The notes beneath the pieces are model-generated. The model had not been told where the DNA came from. It saw nothing but the letters and a program-made list of their open reading frames with translations, and searched no databases. A DNA stretch of 14,523 nucleotides from Methanobacteriota archaeon (lineage in GTDB: Archaea > Halobacteriota > Methanocellia > Methanocellales > Methanocellaceae), in the NCBI GenBank assembly GCA_023436075.1, contig JAEZKS010000209.1:1-14523 (forward strand), given 5' to 3'. Both the position numbers and the translations under genes were made by a program. How positions within the stretch are numbered: position 1 is the stretch's first letter; each line of letters opens with the position of its first letter. Of this stretch, positions 13,556 through 14,523 are shown one piece after another.

Positions 13556-14001
13556 CCACTTTGTTTCTGGCTCCTGATGACAAGAACCGGACACGGAGCG
13601 ATGCGCACGATCTTTTCCGCTACGCTGCCCAGCAGAAGGCGGTCGATGCCGCTCTTGCCCAGGGTACCGACCACGATGAGGTCACAGTCGTGATCCTTGG
13701 CGAACTTGGTGACCTCCAGCGCGGGGTTGCCCTCCAGCACATGGGTTTCCACCTCGGTGCCTGAGCCGGCCTCTTCCTTCACGCGGCCGACGGCCTCCTC
13801 GCCCTCTTCTTTCAGGAGCTGGTACATGTTCTCCCAGGTGACGTCCATTGGAACGGATGTGAAGGTCACGGTGTCGACTACGTAGACCACGTAGACCTTC
13901 GAATGGTGTACGCGGGCAATTTCCAGCCCGGTATCCACAGCGTTTTGTGTCCTCTTTGATCCGTCCGTTGCTATCAGGATATTCTTGAAGAGTTCCGCCA
14001 T
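13549..14001 (-). CDS. Universal stress protein, UspA family (ATP-binding type)
   Basis: This 150-residue single-domain protein has ILIATDGS (8-15) at the first strand. The ATP-binding motif G-2X-G-9X-G-S is intact: GTLG (112-115), nine residues, then GS (125-126). Members with this motif bind ATP as dimers. The last strand CPVLVIRSQ closes the fold. It lies directly after the amidohydrolase gene with a 28-bp overlap and has a strong GGAGG 6 nt before the ATG, so the two are co-transcribed. The precise stress role is not shown by sequence. Confidence 0.92.
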   Translation of the reverse strand: MAELFKNILIATDGSKRTQNAVDTGLEIARVHHSKVYVVYVVDTVTFTSVPMDVTWENMYQLLKEEGEEAVGRVKEEAGSGTEVETHVLEGNPALEVTKFAKDHDCDLIVVGTLGKSGIDRLLLGSVAEKIVRIAPCPVLVIRSQKQSGK

Positions 14002-14523
14002 AATCTGCCTCCGCTAATGAGGAAACTGATGTCGTCCGGGCGCGCCCGCCGCACGAGCGAGCTCAGAAGATTTTTAGAGCACCTCAGGTTATTTGAACCT
14101 TTGTCTATGACGATCAGGTCGGCGTCTTTCCCCGCCGCGATGGAGCCTTTGCGCTCCCCGGCGCCGAGGAGCCGGGCGCCGTTGACCGTGGCCATTTTCA
14201 GGGTGAGCCGGTCGTCGCGCACGAATGCTTTGGAGACCCACTCCATCTCAGCGAACATGTCTGGCCCGTTGATCATCACGTTGTCCGTGCCCAGCCCGAG
14301 CAGCAGCCCCGCCTCCGCCATCTTTTTCACTGGCGGAAGGCCGACGCCTGTCGCCACGTTCGAACGTGGGCAGACCGCCACCGGCAGGCCCAGGTCACAT
14401 GCCTTTGCGATGTCCCGGTCCGATGCGTGGGTCATATGGACCAGAAAGTCAGGCTCCAGCTCCATAGCCGTTTCTACGTCGCTTCTATTTAGCTCTCCGG
14501 CGTGGATTCCAACTATCTTGCCC
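13974..14523 (-). CDS. Metal-dependent amidohydrolase (COG0402-like deaminase/chlorohydrolase), 5' end off window
   Basis: The reading frame stays open to the window edge, so the ATG at 14465 is internal; 182 C-terminal residues are visible. They start GKIVGIHAGE, which holds a metal-ligand His of the amidohydrolase barrel. VHMTHAS carries another His, and LGTDN holds the conserved Asp. The C-terminal part AAGKDADLIVID is typical of the small beta domain that closes these proteins. The family deaminates or dechlorinates ring compounds and in archaea includes 5'-deoxyadenosine, methylthioadenosine and SAH deaminases. The substrate cannot be told from this part. The first HxH ligand pair and the substrate loops lie outside the window. 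The 3' end overlaps the UspA gene. Confidence 0.85.
   Translation of the reverse strand, partial: GKIVGIHAGELNRSDVETAMELEPDFLVHMTHASDRDIAKACDLGLPVAVCPRSNVATGVGLPPVKKMAEAGLLLGLGTDNVMINGPDMFAEMEWVSKAFVRDDRLTLKMATVNGARLLGAGERKGSIAAGKDADLIVIDKGSNNLRCSKNLLSSLVRRARPDDISFLISGGRLWRNSSRIS

Noticed and set aside
12794..13693. Plus-strand open frame of 299 codons
   Set aside because: It is antisense to the CBS and UspA genes, with Asp/His-rich low-complexity content and no ribosome-binding site.

Overview
This window looks like chromosomal DNA of a euryarchaeon, most likely a methanogen close to Methanocella (Methanocellales). The evidence is: an intact 48-residue archaeal ribosomal protein L40e; TiaS (tRNA-Ile2 agmatidine synthetase), which is found only in archaea; an archaeal-type UDP-GlcNAc gene set; a small stand-alone sulfite-reductase-like protein typical of methanogens; and TATA/BRE promoters, several followed by almost no leader. 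The species is inferred from gene content and could not be checked by database search.

Layout. (1) Positions 1-5563, minus strand: a four-gene UDP-N-acetylglucosamine cluster read in the order nucleotidylyltransferase paralog A, glmS, glmM, bifunctional GlmU-like paralog B. Spacing is tight (21 bp, 5 bp, then a 19-bp overlap). Paralog B loses only its last few codons at the window edge. (2) 5564-6113: a divergent promoter region, the rpl40e gene on the plus strand and a strong hairpin plus T-run terminator. (3) 6114-7230, minus strand: a 63-aa ribbon-helix-helix-like protein whose promoter sits inside a perfect inverted repeat, then a small siroheme/4Fe-4S sulfite-reductase-like gene with a perfect 24-bp palindrome between its promoter and its start codon. 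The two promoters share a 9-mer. (4) 7231-7751: about 500 bp without a gene, containing a perfect 24-bp inverted repeat about 390 bp apart. (5) 7752-10857, minus strand: an archaeal XRE-type regulator and a type II restriction-modification pair (beta-class N4-cytosine methyltransferase and an XcyI/Cfr9I-like endonuclease) that overlap by about 50 bp. (6) 10858-11212: a non-coding stretch with a 36-bp inverted repeat built from CGCAGAG-like units. (7) 11213-12475, plus strand: tiaS. (8) 12590-14523, minus strand: a four-CBS-domain protein, a UspA protein and the C-terminal part of a zinc/iron amidohydrolase.

How the genes fit together. The first cluster makes UDP-GlcNAc from fructose-6-phosphate (GlmS, then GlmM, then acetyl- and uridylyl-transfer) for glycans and surface glycoproteins. 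Its two nucleotidylyltransferase paralogs have diverged in the acetyltransferase active site. The ribbon-helix-helix gene and the sulfite-reductase gene may form a small regulatory unit, because they share promoter elements. The restriction-modification pair looks like an acquired accessory module: it is visibly more A/T-rich than its neighbours and sits between two repeat-bearing gaps. The last cluster combines proteins that in other organisms handle or sense adenosine-type ligands, but its joint role is unknown.
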